This document shows, piece after piece, positions 38,599 to 51,759 of a stretch of DNA of 64,000 nt. The stretch is from Acanthacorydalis orientalis. Lineage: Eukaryota > Arthropoda > Insecta > Megaloptera > Corydalidae. The stretch spans positions 52,318,162 to 52,382,161 of the forward strand of contig CM068315.1 of NCBI GenBank assembly GCA_034766995.1, given 5' to 3'. The notes beneath the pieces were generated by a model. It saw only the letters and a list, made by a program, of their open reading frames with translations, did not search any database and had not been told where the DNA came from. Each line of letters opens with the position of its first letter. The first letter of the stretch is position 1. Position numbers and translations under genes: made by a program.

Positions 38599-39123
38599 CT
38601 TAAGAGAAAATTACTTCAAACTCTAAAAAAATATAAATTTCATTTAAATGTAAGGTAACATAAAACTACGACTCGCCACGTAATTCATCACTTAATGCAA
38701 TATTTTGTGAAAAATGCCTTTTCTGAACAACCATTTCATGACAACGGGACTCGATCCATTACATAATGTTGACATGAACTGAAATAGCATGATTGATGAA
38801 AAACAATTCCATCCATTCGAATGATACCGATATTTGATACTGAAGCAGAAAATTTGGACGTTTGCAAACAAACTAAAAGTTATAAATATTATTTCCAATA
38901 GTTAGTGAACAGTAACTACTTTGTTTATATATTTTTATATTATGATATTTCATTAGAACAATGAATTTTCATCAATGTTTTATATTTAACTACAGTAAAT
39001 AATCAAACAATAGTTCCATTCTTAGTAAGTAAAAAGAAACCGTGTTAAGGTTTGAATAAGTAAATTACTTCATTAAAGAAAACAATATAATACTGAATTT
39101 AAATTTTAATTTCCAAATATAAT

Positions 39124-39129
39124 ATATAC

Positions 39130-39191
<62 letters not shown>
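39124..39191. repeat. (TA)n microsatellite
   Basis: About 65 bases of (TA)n with ACA interruptions on the left. Confidence 0.95.
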
Positions 39192-39195
<4 letters not shown>

Positions 39196-39392
39196 ATTTA
39201 ATTTAGGCTTTCACATTAAAGTAATAAAAAAATCGTAAAAACTCAAAAAAATCATGTTATTTTTTATTTACTATTTTAGTTTAAGTGTATTTTAGTATTT
39301 AATTGAACTAAAATAATAAATAAAAGATGTTTTTTTTTATTTTTGCGATTTGTTTAATATTTTCATGCAGAAGGCTAAACTGAATCACATAT

Positions 39393-39409
39393 TTTTCTCT
39401 CTCTCTCTC

Positions 39410-39462
<53 letters not shown>
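39393..39462. repeat. Compound (CT)n-(TA)n microsatellite
   Basis: A (CT)n run joins (AT)n of about 48 bases through a single ACA. Confidence 0.95.
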
Positions 39463-39463
<1 letters not shown>

Positions 39464-40084
39464 AAAATGTATAACAACAACATTAATGATACCACGAAGT
39501 ATATTTTTTTCTAATAAAACTAAAATAAAAATTGACGTAACTGATAAAATAAAAGTAAAAACTTTCTTAAATATTTCAAAGCATTTCAATGAAAAGAAAA
39601 TTATCATAAGAGTGCATTGAATCAATAATATTATTTTTTTAGAAATAGTAACCAAACTATATGTATTTTAAAGTTATATACGGGTTAAGAGAGTAAATTT
39701 TATGTTAAAACTAATAACAAAAATAATAGTGCTGAACTGCAATCAATACCTATAATTATAATTTGTATATTTATTTTCAACAAACTACTGAATGACAAAG
39801 TTATAAAAATAATTCAAATAATATTTATACTTGTAGTAACATAGAAAATAAATTATAAAGCTTGTCTGAAGAATCGAATTGATCTTAATGTGATAATCTT
39901 TTTTTAATTACTCATAATTTGTAAAATTTGATTTAAATTACTATCTTTGGAACTATTTAAAAATACTATTAATACATAAAAATCGTTAATAATGTTAAAT
40001 CTTTCTTAAAATATGTAAAAACAGAATATAGTTTTTTGATTTATTTTCATATAATATAATTGTACGACAACAATGTCAGAACTA

Positions 40085-40275
40085 CTGAACTCATGCATGT
40101 GTGAAGTTATCACGTAACACTTTTGAGGCTCATGACCTACACTCTAACTCCTATAGCATAAAGCTCTCTAAGAAACCCTCATTGATTCTTTTCTGATTTA
40201 TAGCTCACCCCAAGGTTTCTCATTTCACACGACCGTGTGTGCGCTTCGTGGACTTATAGATAGTAAGTGACGAAA
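40085..40275. other. Balanced-composition block, unassigned
   Basis: It includes CACACGACCGTGTGTGCGCTT, a partly self-complementary CACACGACCGTGTG stretch. No long frame or familiar motif. Confidence 0.3.
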
Positions 40276-40279
40276 GAGG

Positions 40280-40442
40280 AAATATACTGATCATTTTTCA
40301 CGATTATTCACGGCAAATTGAACTATGATAAAGAAGCATCGCACTAGAATATATCATTTGCGAATTTGTAATTTATGCAGACACTAAAGATCGATTGGGG
40401 TTAAAAACTAGACTCTTTGCTGTTATCCGACGACTTGTATGC

Positions 40443-40499
<57 letters not shown>

Positions 40500-40874
40500 C
40501 ATATATGATACTTAACATAAAAATATTAATAGACAACTGACTTCACTTCTGTTTGAAAACTTGTATTTATTTATAAGGAATGCACTTACATAAATCTGAA
40601 GATATGTGTGAGTAAAAAGTAGGCCAAGGAAAAAATTCAGTTGCAAAATGAATCTTACTTAAATTGATTTTTATATTCGACATTGAATTATGTGAATAGT
40701 TAAAAACTTAGTTTCGAACTTATCTTAAGTTTTTTCATTCTATCCATTTTTTTTCTCAAAACGTACGATACATGATAATTGTATATCGAAAAGAAGTCCA
40801 CAGAAAACTTTTAATAAAATTTTCATTTTAAATAGAAATTTTATATTTTTATTTTTAAATATCTTCAATAGAAA

Positions 40875-40917
<43 letters not shown>

Positions 40918-42450
40918 TGTGAAATACATGACATGATTGAATATAAAGTTATAATTATACCATGAAACATTACACATATATACAAAATTATCACATTTTA
41001 AATGAGAAATCGTCAAATAAACATTTTAAAATTAAAATTTGATAATTAAAGTAATATAGAATCGATAATATTAGGAAATTAAAAAGAATATGTTTAACAA
41101 AAGTAGTGAAACTGATTATTTTCTATTTCATTTTTTTAATTATAACAAAAAGGATAAAATATATAATAATCAACTTTACATTTGATTCTAATGAATATAT
41201 TACTTTTTTTCTGTATAATAACTCAAAATAAATGAAAGTGACGAATGTTTTTTTTTTACAAAAATAGATTAATTTATTTAAAAAAATAATAGATTACTTT
41301 CATTTCTATTTATGAAACTGTTACATTATTATGAAAAAAATATATAATAAAACAAATATAAATGAATGTTTTTTATATAAAATTATTAAATAAAGACAAA
41401 TTTATTAAAAAGTAATATTTATATATACTTGTATGTATAACTGGCTTGTTATATACATTCTTGTATAAAAATAAAAGTTTATTATTTAGATTAAAAATAA
41501 AAGTGAAAAAAGTTTCGAAAAGACTTTCTTGTTGTTCATTAAGTGTTCTTGTTGAATATAATGTGGTGACAAAGAGTAAAGCAAAAAATCAAGTTTTATG
41601 ATATTTATAGAATAAAAGACGAAGAATCAACTTGTAAAAAGCTGTTATGTTTATTATTCCAATTTTAAAACCTTCTTTCACAGAAAAACTCCAGCTTTAA
41701 AAAAATATATTATTATATATTTAATACACTTATTTTATTATTACACTTTATTTACATGAAAATGATAGTCCTATTGTAAATAAAAAGTGATTTTTTCTAT
41801 TTTCAGTCAGTAATTGTCTAGATGAGAATTTATTTTTTTAATTGTTTATAATAAATAATCACTCTACATTTTTAATGACTTAATAGTAATTTAAAGTAAA
41901 CTGTAAAAAAATAATTATTATATATTCATTGATGAATTTCGTGCATTATATAATTTTTCATTGAAAATATTCTTGTGTATTTATAATTCTTCTCTCAAAA
42001 AATATTATTGTGTTGTATGAAACCCGATATTATTTCATATACGTTCTTGTATTCTTTATTAAAATTCGTATTTATTTTATAATTAAAAGTAAAGATTACC
42101 TTTCATACCTGTGCATGTTTTAATATTTCAAATATTTTTAAATTGAATTTAAATCTTTTTATTGCGAACAAATTAATTATTTAAAAGGTATAATCTGAAA
42201 ATAATCTGAATTTGTCGAATCATAAATCGAAAAAAATCACAATCATATTTAAAAAAGTGAACGTAGTTACACTTCCTTAATTTTAATATTTCTTTAAGGA
42301 TTTTTTTTCTATTATAAACATACACACACACACATATATATATATATATACATATATAGTATAAATCAAGAATGAAACAATATCTAATTTATAAAAATAT
42401 TAAAATTTCCTTTGTAACAATTTTATTCTCTTATTGACATTCCAACTATG

Positions 42451-42488
<38 letters not shown>

Positions 42489-44818
42489 TGAAAGGGAAAA
42501 AATCCCATTAAATAAAAAATAACCTACAGTTGAAATCCAAACGTTCATTTACTATTTTAAAATATTAAAAGTTTTGCAAAATACAATTTTATATTTTAGG
42601 AAAAAGATACAAGAATCACCTATTTATTTTACATTACTTCATTGTAATAATTATAAAATATATTCACAGATATACATATCTACAGATTTTTTCATATATG
42701 TATTGAAAACAGAACCATATATTTTTTTAAGTAACAAACTATAAATTGTATATTTGTAAACAAAATAAAGTAATGAAAATATAAAATTATTGTATTTGTT
42801 TCCTATTTGATTTATTCAGCATGCGCCTTTTAAATTTATTAAAGAAAATCATGTTAAAATTCATTTTCAATCGTTAAAATGATTAAAAGCTTGCGCAAGA
42901 TGATTTTGATAAAACATAATTTCCGATTTTACGGAAATTAGTAAGTGGAAGGTACATCCTTTTTGTGTTTCAATTTTTTTTTATTTCTATCTCACGGCAT
43001 TAAATACATAAAATATGCAAAAATTTTATATTTAATAAAGAAACTGTCAGTAAAGTAATTGTTTTATTTTTGTTTGCTTGGAGTGATTCTTTAAATAAAA
43101 CATGAGAAATGAATACATGTATTCCATATTTAAAGAGATACGATAATCTTCAAAAATAAATCTAAACCGTAGATGCAGTTTTCAAGTTCTTGCAAATTTG
43201 TCTAGAACGATGTTTACATATACATCTAGAATATATTACATTTCAATAAAAATTTATTTTATCTGTCTGTATAGTAATACTTTAGAAGTGTATCTGGAAT
43301 TCCGATAAAATCACTTCAGTATTTTAATGTATTTTCATACTTAAATATATATATATATATACAATAAAATAGAAATTTTAGTTACTTTAAAAATAAATTC
43401 GAATTACAAAATAACATCAAACGAATATACTTCCTTTGTAAATTTTATTAGATTTTATATTAATTTTATCAATTTGTCAATAATTTATATTAAATAAATT
43501 ATACTGTTTTATGAAACGAAATTGGAAAAAATACTTTCTAAAATAAAAATAATAATATATAAAAAAATGTGTTGACTATAACAATTTTAATAAAGATATT
43601 AAAACATATTAAATTAGTGAGTTCCGTGAATTAATGAAACTAGTTTTATAATATGATATTAATAAGAAAACACCAAGAATACATCCAATATTTCTGGTTG
43701 TTTTCAAATTATCTTTATGAATTATGACATTTTATAAATAGTAAGTAAGTATATTTCAGTAGACAACAAGATAATAAAATATAAAAAGTATATAATATTT
43801 GAAAATGTATTACTTAAAATTAAGATAATTAAGAATTCATTAATACAACTGATTTTTTGAAAAAATATGTTTCAAAATATTTAATGCAGATTTATTATTA
43901 GAAATGAGTTAATTACAGAAAAATATCAACTTGTTATTAAAACAGAAAAATAAGAAGTTATTTCAAAGAATCTAAGAAATCATTTACCGAACAATTCAGT
44001 CAAGAAAACCAAAGCAGGAGAGAATTTTCATCGATTTCTGAATTATCTAAATCAAAAAGTAAGAGTTATTTTTCAACTCGTTAAAAATTTAAGAATATAA
44101 CTGGAGATAAATCATTTTCATTCATTTAAAATAAACTTCCTTATAAGTTCTAGAATATATGTAATATCTGATTCGTTTTTTTTATTAGTTAATATATTCT
44201 TTATAAAAAAATATTGTTTTCTAAATCATTGAATTTATTTTGAGTTAAAGTTTTTATCTTTTTATATACATTCGTTTTTATAAAATTTTTAGTTCTCAAA
44301 ATGAAGATCTATATTAAATATTTGTATACGAGAATATAAAATAAGGATTTTGTTAAATTATTTATTATAATTATTTTCAAATTATTAAATATCTTAAAAT
44401 AAATTGTTACTAAATTTTTTATATTATTGTAGCAACTCATGATTCAGGTTTTGATATAAAAATATCTTAATTATATAAAATTTATGTTCTTTGTAATGTT
44501 TATAATTTTAATATGAATATCTTTATCCATTAAATATTATAAAATATATCAGTTTCGTTAAATAATCTTTTTCACAGTCGGCAACTAGTAAATTCTACTT
44601 TTATTTCACGTATACTGTTTAAGATTTTTTTTTAAAAAAACAAATTGGAATTCTGTATAATTTTTACTATCTTCGTTTATTTTAAACATGAAATAATTAT
44701 ATTTCTCAATGAAATTTATTATTTTTATAATTATTTTCAGCACATACTTATTAATTACATTTTTAATACTTCTAAAACTTCTCTTGAACATATAATCTCT
44801 CTCTCTACATATCCATAC

Positions 44819-44878
<60 letters not shown>

Positions 44879-45225
44879 GGAGTATGTAAATATAAATGTG
44901 TGTGTGTGTTAAAAATATGAACATTTTAGAAATATATTTAAAACGAAAATGAAACAAGAATCATGTTTCTAATCCAAAGTACGTTATTATCCGAGATACT
45001 TTTTATAAATTTATCAGTGATGTGTACCTTTGACATATTCTGTATTTCAAATATAATAATCCAATTAGTATGCGTATCTTTTATACGTTATCTTGTAAGA
45101 ATCAGAACTCACAGAAAGGGAAAACATGTACGGAGAGAAAGGATAATAGGTTGATAAAGTATTGTATTATAAAATTTCAAAAAAATATATCTGATATATT
45201 TCAGAAGAGTGGTTTTCCATATGTA
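40280..45225. other. AT-rich non-coding DNA, mostly featureless
   Basis: No supported gene. It contains a (TATC)n-(TA)n tract at 40437-40506 and (TA)n at 40880-40915, 42319-42357 (CA cap), 42451-42487 and 43346-43361. 41.0-44.6 kb is the most uniformly AT-rich part of the window. Confidence 0.6.
44817..44910. repeat. Compound (TA)n-(CA)n-(TA)n ... (TG)n
   Basis: (TA)n, then (CA)n, then (TA)n, and after a short spacer (TG)n at about 44897-44909. Confidence 0.9.
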
Positions 45226-45229
45226 AGAA

Positions 45230-45640
45230 AAGTCCATAGGTTCGATACAGACCGCCGCATCATGTTTATGAAGGCAAACACTTCACATGAGCGCTATTTT
45301 GGAGCATTCAACTCGTTCGCTTTTAAATAGCGACACGGAACGTGTAACACTCTATGCTACATTTAGATGGTGTATGAAGGAAACACATGACAGTAAAAAG
45401 TTGAAACCATATATGTATGTAACGTAGAGTTCGGAACGATTGTAGTGGGTTGCTGGAAAATTTATTCCAGCCAACTGACTTTGAAGTAGCAAAGAGTACG
45501 CTGTATAGAAGACGAGTAGATGTAATATTATACTAAAAAGAGTTTGTGCCGGGGGCTTTAACGGTAATAGAATTCTAAGAGCGAGTCAAAATATTTTCAT
45601 GTTGACATATTATGAGGAGAGTCTGATTATATATGTACAC
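45230..45640. other. Longest balanced-composition block, unassigned
   Basis: About 400 bases of ordinary composition (for example GACCGCCGCATCATG, and TGTGCCGGGGGC near 45550). A plus-strand frame at 45070-45330 enters it, but the protein shows no recognisable family. It could contain an exon, a regulatory region or an old transposon. Confidence 0.3.
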
Positions 45641-45649
45641 TTAAAAACT

Positions 45650-46335
45650 TCCGATGAACAAACGCAGTTTGATTTTTATGCAACGAGTAAAGCATAACAC
45701 AATATATATTAAAAAAAACTTACTCTGAATAATACGTTCTAAGGTAATTTTGATTCACTAGGACGACAGTATCTATTATAAAGGAACGTTTATTTAGGAA
45801 TAAATTACTAGATAAATACATATGCTTTTATATTATCTATTTTGTAAGTATACGAATTTCTTTTTCAAATCATACTAATAAGCTGGTTTATTAATTGAAT
45901 TTTATGTAATTAAAATATGACTTAACTGATGATCATGTAAATTTGTTATAATTTAGTTGTTTATTTCCATAACCAAATATATTGAGGCTACTTTAAATAA
46001 TTAATCAATTACATTAATCACATTTATTTTTTTAATTATTATTTTATTAAAAAAAACACTTCATTTAACTGTAAAACACTGATAGATTTAAAATTTCAAA
46101 AAACAACAGACTATTTTACAAGCTATTATATTCATTATAAAATTACTATTGCTAAAAAAGATTAAAAATATGCACTTATTCACTTTGTATTTTCTTATGA
46201 AATGATTATAAGATATTTTTATTCCTATTTTAAATTGAAATTATATTTTCCAATTATAAAAAATGAAGTATTGGTTTTCTCAATAAAACTGAATTTATTA
46301 TGAACATCATTACCTTATATAAACGGATATAACTA
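45650..46335. other. AT-rich non-coding DNA
   Basis: Nothing beyond AT-rich sequence is visible between the balanced block and the mariner. Confidence 0.55.
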
Positions 46336-46339
46336 ACTA

Positions 46340-46886
46340 TTAGGTCGATAGAAAAATAATTGCAGTTTATGACCTTCAATTGCAAATACATTTTTTTCTT
46401 TATTTATTTTCCTAGCCGTTTTAAGTGGTCCAAAACTGTTTGATGAATTGTTATGCGTGGTTCTGATTCAACTAACGTCTTCACTGAGTCGCTATTAACT
46501 GAAGAAGGACGCCCGCGACCTTTTTAATCTTCAAGGCTCTCGATCCCAACATGAAAATTTTAAAAACCACCATTGCACCGTACGCTTCTTAGTACTTCCC
46601 ACACCAAAATTTAATTCGTTTAATTTACGAGCAGTTTATGCTGCTTTACCATGCGTTTAAACACGTACAAAGATTTTTCTCTCATTTTCTCTTATTCTAT
46701 CTTTAATTAAGTAGCCCAACTTGAGGTGAAATTAATAATAAAATCAAAGTCGATTTTACCACAATACAGATCAAATAATGCACTTTAATATTATATTAAC
46801 ATGAACACTATAAAATGAGCCTTTCAAGGAAAAATTTTAAGTTTAGTATTCGGAAAACAAACTGCAATTATTTTTCTACCACCTAA
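46340..46886 (-). mobile_element. Internally deleted irritans-type mariner
   Basis: 547 bases bounded by inverted termini: left TTAGGTCGATAGAAAAATAA, right reverse-complemented TTAGGTGGTAGAAAAATAAT, each continuing TTGCAGTTT. TA flanks both sides (46338-46339 and 46887-46888), as expected for a mariner insertion. The minus strand carries only the N-terminal third of a transposase. The deletion joins the frame end near LKRLGK directly to the other terminus. The TTAGGT...TTGCRGTTT end type is that of the irritans branch, as in human Hsmar2. Confidence 0.87.
46395..46730 (-). pseudogene. mariner transposase N-terminal fragment
   Basis: Minus-strand frames give TARKLNELNFGVGSTKKRTV, then QWWFLKFSCWDREP. 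These match the irritans-type helix-turn-helix core TARNINEAFGEGTVNERTVQRWFKKFRSGD. A (G)RPSSVNSDS-like stretch follows, and finally VLDHLKRLGK, matching VVRHLKQIGK. There are several stops and frame changes, and the catalytic DD34D domain is absent. The fragment cannot make transposase. Confidence 0.8.
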
Positions 46887-46889
46887 TAA

Positions 46890-48040
46890 AAAAGATTTGA
46901 CTGTTTTATAAAAATTGAAATGAATTCTTTAATTCAAAATTCTATTAATGTGTTTTATTAATCAAATATATTCATTTTTCAATACCTGCAACATATATAT
47001 ATATATAATATTTAAGTTCATTTAGAAAATAACTGAATTTAATTAAAATTAGAATAAATGTGACGAAAAAATAAATTCCACAATATAAAATGTGGTATTA
47101 ATCAACTGTTTTATTGTTCAATGTAACATTAAAAACCTATTCCGTATATACATAAATATTTTTATAAAAAAAAGGTTCATATAAATCTTTAACATTTTTA
47201 TCGATGAAATGTGTACATACATTCACGAATGTAGAGTAATGTAATGCGGGGATGTTGTTCGTTAAAATTACAACGCAGAGGACATCGATGAATTTACGAT
47301 CAAAATTTATAACAAACAATAGTATGCGAGTTAAACGATGTAACATAAATTGCATCAAACTTTGACTATCAATTCTAAAACTCACTAGCTAAACGGTTGT
47401 ATGTTACATGGAAAACTCTAATACCAGCAGTACATAATAATTTTACAATAAGCTCATGATGTCTTGCGGGAAAATCATTGCGGACTATAAAGATAAGACA
47501 AACACGATAAATACTAGAGAAGATAATACTAGCAAGTGTATTTCGTATCTGGTTTTTCGAATTAGAAACAAGTGCGTTTTTTTTTATTATATAATAAATT
47601 TATTTATTCTATTCGGTCAATTACATACATTTTTATTAATTTTTTCTATATATATATATATATATATACCTTTTTAACATAACATTCAATATTTTGGTAT
47701 AATCAATAAATTAAGTAAATATGGTTTAAAAAACAAGAGTATGGGTAAATTATACAAAAACCAGTTTATATTTTTATCAAAATTTTTGTGTTCAAAAATT
47801 GTTACTTGCAGTGCCAATTCACTATTTTGGTTCTTTTGAATAATTAATAACAGTCGTCTGAAGTTTTTGAATTTATATTTTCTAATTTTAAAAAATGTTA
47901 CGATAAAATTTTAAAATAAAGGATATAATTAATTATATTTATTAAAAAATAAACGTTTTTAGTTGCTAATTTTTAATTTATTTTCCATATTCATAATTTA
48001 TTATTTTAAAATTCAATATACATATATATTTATATATATA
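46890..48040. other. AT-rich non-coding DNA
   Basis: No supported gene. Short (TA)n lies at 46993-47006, 47651-47670 and 48016-48040. A slightly more balanced part at 47190-47560 carries short frames with no motif. Confidence 0.55.
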
Positions 48041-48078
48041 TATGGTTGGTGCAAAAATAGTTGCGGTTTGTATCATTT
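48041..48078 (+). mobile_element. Lone irritans-type mariner terminus
   Basis: TATGGTTGGTGCAAAAATAG followed by TTGCGGTTTGT closely matches the TTAGGTTGGTGCAAAAGTAATTGCGG ends known for Hsmar2-like elements. It starts right after a (TA)n tract. I found no opposing terminus within several kilobases, so the element is truncated. The TTGGTGCAAAA wording differs from the 46340 family, which suggests another irritans-type family. Confidence 0.55.
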
Positions 48079-48079
48079 T

Positions 48080-48600
48080 AAGTTTGGCGACGATTTTTCG
48101 ACGACAAAAAAATAAATTCATTTAAGAACATGTTTACTATGTTTTTTTTTAAAAAAAAACATTCTCGGCACAACGCAAATAAATAATAATTAATTTTATA
48201 ATCTTTTTTTCAAATGTTTGAAAAAAAATTACACAACTAGTAAACACACATTAGATTCTTCAGTTAATCTTCCTATATTCACCATGCAAAAACTATACAA
48301 AATTGTCAATTTTATTATTGTCTAAATTTTATTTACTTACATGCTCTTAAGTAAATGAAAACTAGAATATTCGTTTGTTAATAAATAAATATTAAGTTTT
48401 ACTACGTTTTACTAGTTAGGATACGAATTCATAATCTAATGGAAACTTCTGATATTTTCGAATCAAACAAATAAATAGCAACTTACACAATCTTTCTATA
48501 CTATTATCTAAAATTTTAATATATTCATATGATCATACACATACGACAATTCAAAAATAACATCGTTTATGTCACAACACACACATTTATATGTAGCTTG
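48080..48600. other. AT-rich non-coding DNA right of a mariner end
   Basis: It may include the body of the truncated mariner whose end lies at 48041, but no transposase wording is readable. Confidence 0.45.
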
Positions 48601-48800
48601 GACTATAAAAAGAACCTGTTTCATTCTCAGGTTTACGAAAATTCAAACGCTAACATCATCCCTCCTTCCTATGGTGATGCTCGTAAAAACTAGTACACAA
48701 TAGAATGCGATATAATTTCTCTCAACGGTCAGCAGCCAAAGCTTCGGTGTTCTGCGCTGGCGTTCTTTGTCTGAGGTTCATACATATATTTATGAGATTG
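48600..48800. other. Balanced-composition block, unassigned
   Basis: It includes CATCATCCCTCCTTCCTATG and GTTCTGCGCTGGCGTTC. No frame of note on either strand. Confidence 0.3.
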
Positions 48801-49030
48801 CTTTTGTGAACCGTACAAATAAATTCAGCTGACATCGATAACTATAATAATGTTAGAAAAATACTACCGGAGAAAAGATTCAATATTTACACAGTATATA
48901 CGTTGGATGAAACGAACAACGGAGAATATGAGACATTTGCCAAAATGTATCGCAGTGAAGCGTATTTAATTAATTTGTTTCATATACATTTTTATCATGC
49001 TGCCTCGAATATATGTTTCTATGTATTATA

Positions 49031-49034
49031 CATA

Positions 49035-49088
<54 letters not shown>

Positions 49089-49093
49089 CATAT
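49031..49093. repeat. (TA)n microsatellite
   Basis: About 60 bases of (TA)n with one TGTA step. Confidence 0.95.
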
Positions 49094-49941
49094 CACAAAA
49101 ATGCAAATAATATTAAATTAAAACAGGAATTTAAATTTTCAATTCTAAGAATATCTTCCTGACTCCTCTAAAACGTTTTCGAAACATATATATTTCTTTA
49201 TATTTAATTATTTTTCCAGAGAACGAAATAATATGAATAAAATTAATTATTTTAAAAGATACGCTTCAAGAAAACTCTGAATCATTTGTTTTTCTCAAAT
49301 TTTCAACATAATAGTAATAACAGGTTTTGAAGAAAAGTAATGTTTTCAGGATTAACAATTATTTTTTCAGCACAATTATTTATTAACGAGAAGAATGTGT
49401 ATTCCAAAGAGAAAATTAAAATGAAAAAAAAATCAAAAAGATAAGTGTTTTTAGGTTGACTTACTATTAAAGATGGATAAGTTATCAGAGAAATTATCAA
49501 AATAATAAAAATGTAATGGAGTTGAATTTTATGATTTTAATGTTTTTTTTGAAAAAAAAATATATTAAATTATTCGATTGATATGCACTGTTTGTACATA
49601 CTTTGAAAATGAATTTTTAATGGTATAATTTACTGAATTACGAAGGATGGAAAGTTGAAAATAATGAGAAGAAATAAAAAATAAATAAAATTGATACCAA
49701 AACAGGTAAGCATTACAAAATATAAAAACAAAGATTAAGGGTTAAAATGAAAATGGATGTATTGTGCGGAAAACACGATTGATGTTCAATAGAAAGTATT
49801 TCTATAAACCTAAAAATATGAAAATAATACGTGAAAAATAGTTAACTTTCTTGTTTAAATTCAAAGAATATGGAAAAAATATTTATCTATCATTGGATCG
49901 TCAAAGATTAAGATTATTGAAAAAAAACAGGATACATAAAA

Positions 49942-50066
<125 letters not shown>

Positions 50067-50747
50067 GATAGATAGATCATTATCTTTTTTCTTTCCAATA
50101 TCGAATGTAGTCTTCTTGAATTATTATCCATTCTTGTCGACCTCTTATTTTTTCACTCAATTTTTATCCGATATTCTCTGTGTCATCGACTCTTTAGTAC
50201 GTCTACTCACATTAGTCTACTAGCCCTAGATATCCATTAAAAAGACCACTTGTAATATTTAATTCCATTAAGTGAAATTGATAGATTAATAAAAAAATGA
50301 TTTGTTTGCAAGCCACAGTTGTTCAAAGTTTTTGTGAGAAAGAAATTTCAATTCAAAACTAAATTTCTATAATTAAAATGAAATTAAGAGTAATTTTAAT
50401 ATATTAACGTTTTTGTATTCAAATATAATGTTATACAAATATTTCACTTAAAAATTTAGACAGTTGTCTTGATAATTTTTTTAAATATAACTGGGAATCA
50501 CAACTTAAATATTTTAAATTATGAGAATATATGGGACACAAGATTCTGCAAATGTTAAAAAAGAAATAAAAAAATATTATAATCAAATACGAAAAAACAT
50601 AAAGATCTTGGATAAAGAAAGTATGTAAGCATCGAAATATAACCCCGCATACAAAGACATAAAATGTAATAATGAGATAGGATCATATTTGCACTTTAGA
50701 ATTTAGTGTGATGAAATCAAAGTATTCAGTCAAGAGTTATGGGCACT

Positions 50748-50912
50748 AAACTTTTTAAAATAATATCAAGAGGCATTAAGTATACCTGGGATCCCACTTC
50801 AATACGTACAAATTGTAACAATGGCGAAGTGGAAAATATTCATCATATAACATTTGTTTGTCCTTTATATAAGTCTTTTCGAACAGAGTTTATTTTAAAA
50901 TACTTGAATTGA
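50748..50912 (+). pseudogene. Probable LINE ORF2 C-terminal zinc-knuckle fragment
   Basis: The plus-strand frame reads SRGIKYTWDPTSIRTNC, then NNGEVENIHHITFVCPLY, then KSFRTEFILKYLN and a stop at 50910. The arrangement of one Cys, then HHxxxxC followed by PLY, resembles the C-terminal ECPxY knuckle (C..C...EHxxxxC) that ends ORF2 in Jockey/R1/CR1-like LINEs. One expected Cys (NNG in place of xCG) is missing. No RT domain or 3' tail is visible, so the assignment is tentative and the clade open. Confidence 0.45.
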
Positions 50913-50919
50913 AAAATAC

Positions 50920-51430
50920 AACAATAACAATTTTCATATGTACATTGTTTCTAACATTTGTAAACAGAAAATTATTATTATTTACTATTTTATCATTTCA
51001 ATGTTAAAAACTAGAAGTATAAATACGAATGAATAAAATTTTATTCTACATATTCGCATTCCCGTTATTATATCTCTCCAGTTATTATTCACCAGCTACC
51101 TAATTGAAAATGTTTGATAACTAAAATAAGATATATTGTATATTGTAATGAATATATCAGTGTTAAAATGCATGAATAACTCAAATATTTGATATTTAAT
51201 TCATTATTTATTTTATTTGACCATTATATAAGTGTTTATATATAAGAATTTCAAACGCGATAAGCAGCATTTGTACATTAAATCTATTTGTATCCATATA
51301 CATAAGATTATGTACTGGTGTTATATAAGTACCAACCTCCTGTAAATATATTTTATTCGAAATACAATACTTCACCACTATACTACATTATAGAAATGTT
51401 CAGTCATACATACATAAATAACCAAAGCGC
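50920..51430. other. AT-rich non-coding DNA
   Basis: Nothing supported. Short frames only. Confidence 0.55.
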
Positions 51431-51435
51431 GGACA

Positions 51436-51543
51436 CATATATATATACACATATTTATACACATATATATATGTGTGTATATATATATATATATATACAC
51501 ATATATATATATATACACACACACATATATATATATATATACG

Positions 51544-51601
<58 letters not shown>

Positions 51602-51613
51602 CATATATATATA
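51436..51613. repeat. Large compound (TA)n/(CA)n microsatellite
   Basis: About 175 bases alternating (TA)n with (CA)n blocks of 2-5 units and a GCACACAC variant. Five short open frames in both directions (Tyr-Ile, Thr-His and Cys-Val strings) are artefacts of this repeat. Confidence 0.97.
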
Positions 51614-51648
51614 GTGGTATATGGCATACAAACTAATTGTCATAGCTG

Positions 51649-51722
51649 TCTAAGCAACCAAATTCATAGAACAAATAGATAGTTCTAGAACATTCCGGCT
51701 CGATATAAAAAGGTTGCTTAGA
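51649..51722. repeat. Inverted repeat with 11-bp arms
   Basis: TCTAAGCAACC (51649-51659) and GGTTGCTTAGA (51712-51722) are perfectly complementary across a 52-base spacer that itself contains the palindrome GTTCTAGAAC. Possible remnant of a small non-autonomous DNA element. Confidence 0.65.
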
Positions 51723-51759
51723 TAATTATCGACAGCATTTGTTCGAACAATAAACTAAT

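Larger units (their letters stand above)
35870..40080. other. AT-rich non-coding DNA with microsatellites
   Basis: No supported gene. Apart from the tracts listed separately, (TA)n lies at 36091-36136, 36619-36642 (CA cap), 36770-36797 and 36982-37013 (followed by (GA)n). Regions 38030-38290 and 38660-38900 are less AT-rich and show no coding motif. Confidence 0.6.

Noticed and set aside
45236..45252. GGTTCGATACAGACC resembling a tRNA B box
   Set aside because: No A box at the right distance and no cloverleaf could be drawn. It was not called as a tRNA or SINE.
51318..51682. Several 60-100 codon frames in both directions
   Set aside because: They translate the compound (TA)n/(CA)n repeat (Tyr-Ile, Thr-His, Cys-Val strings) and are not genes.
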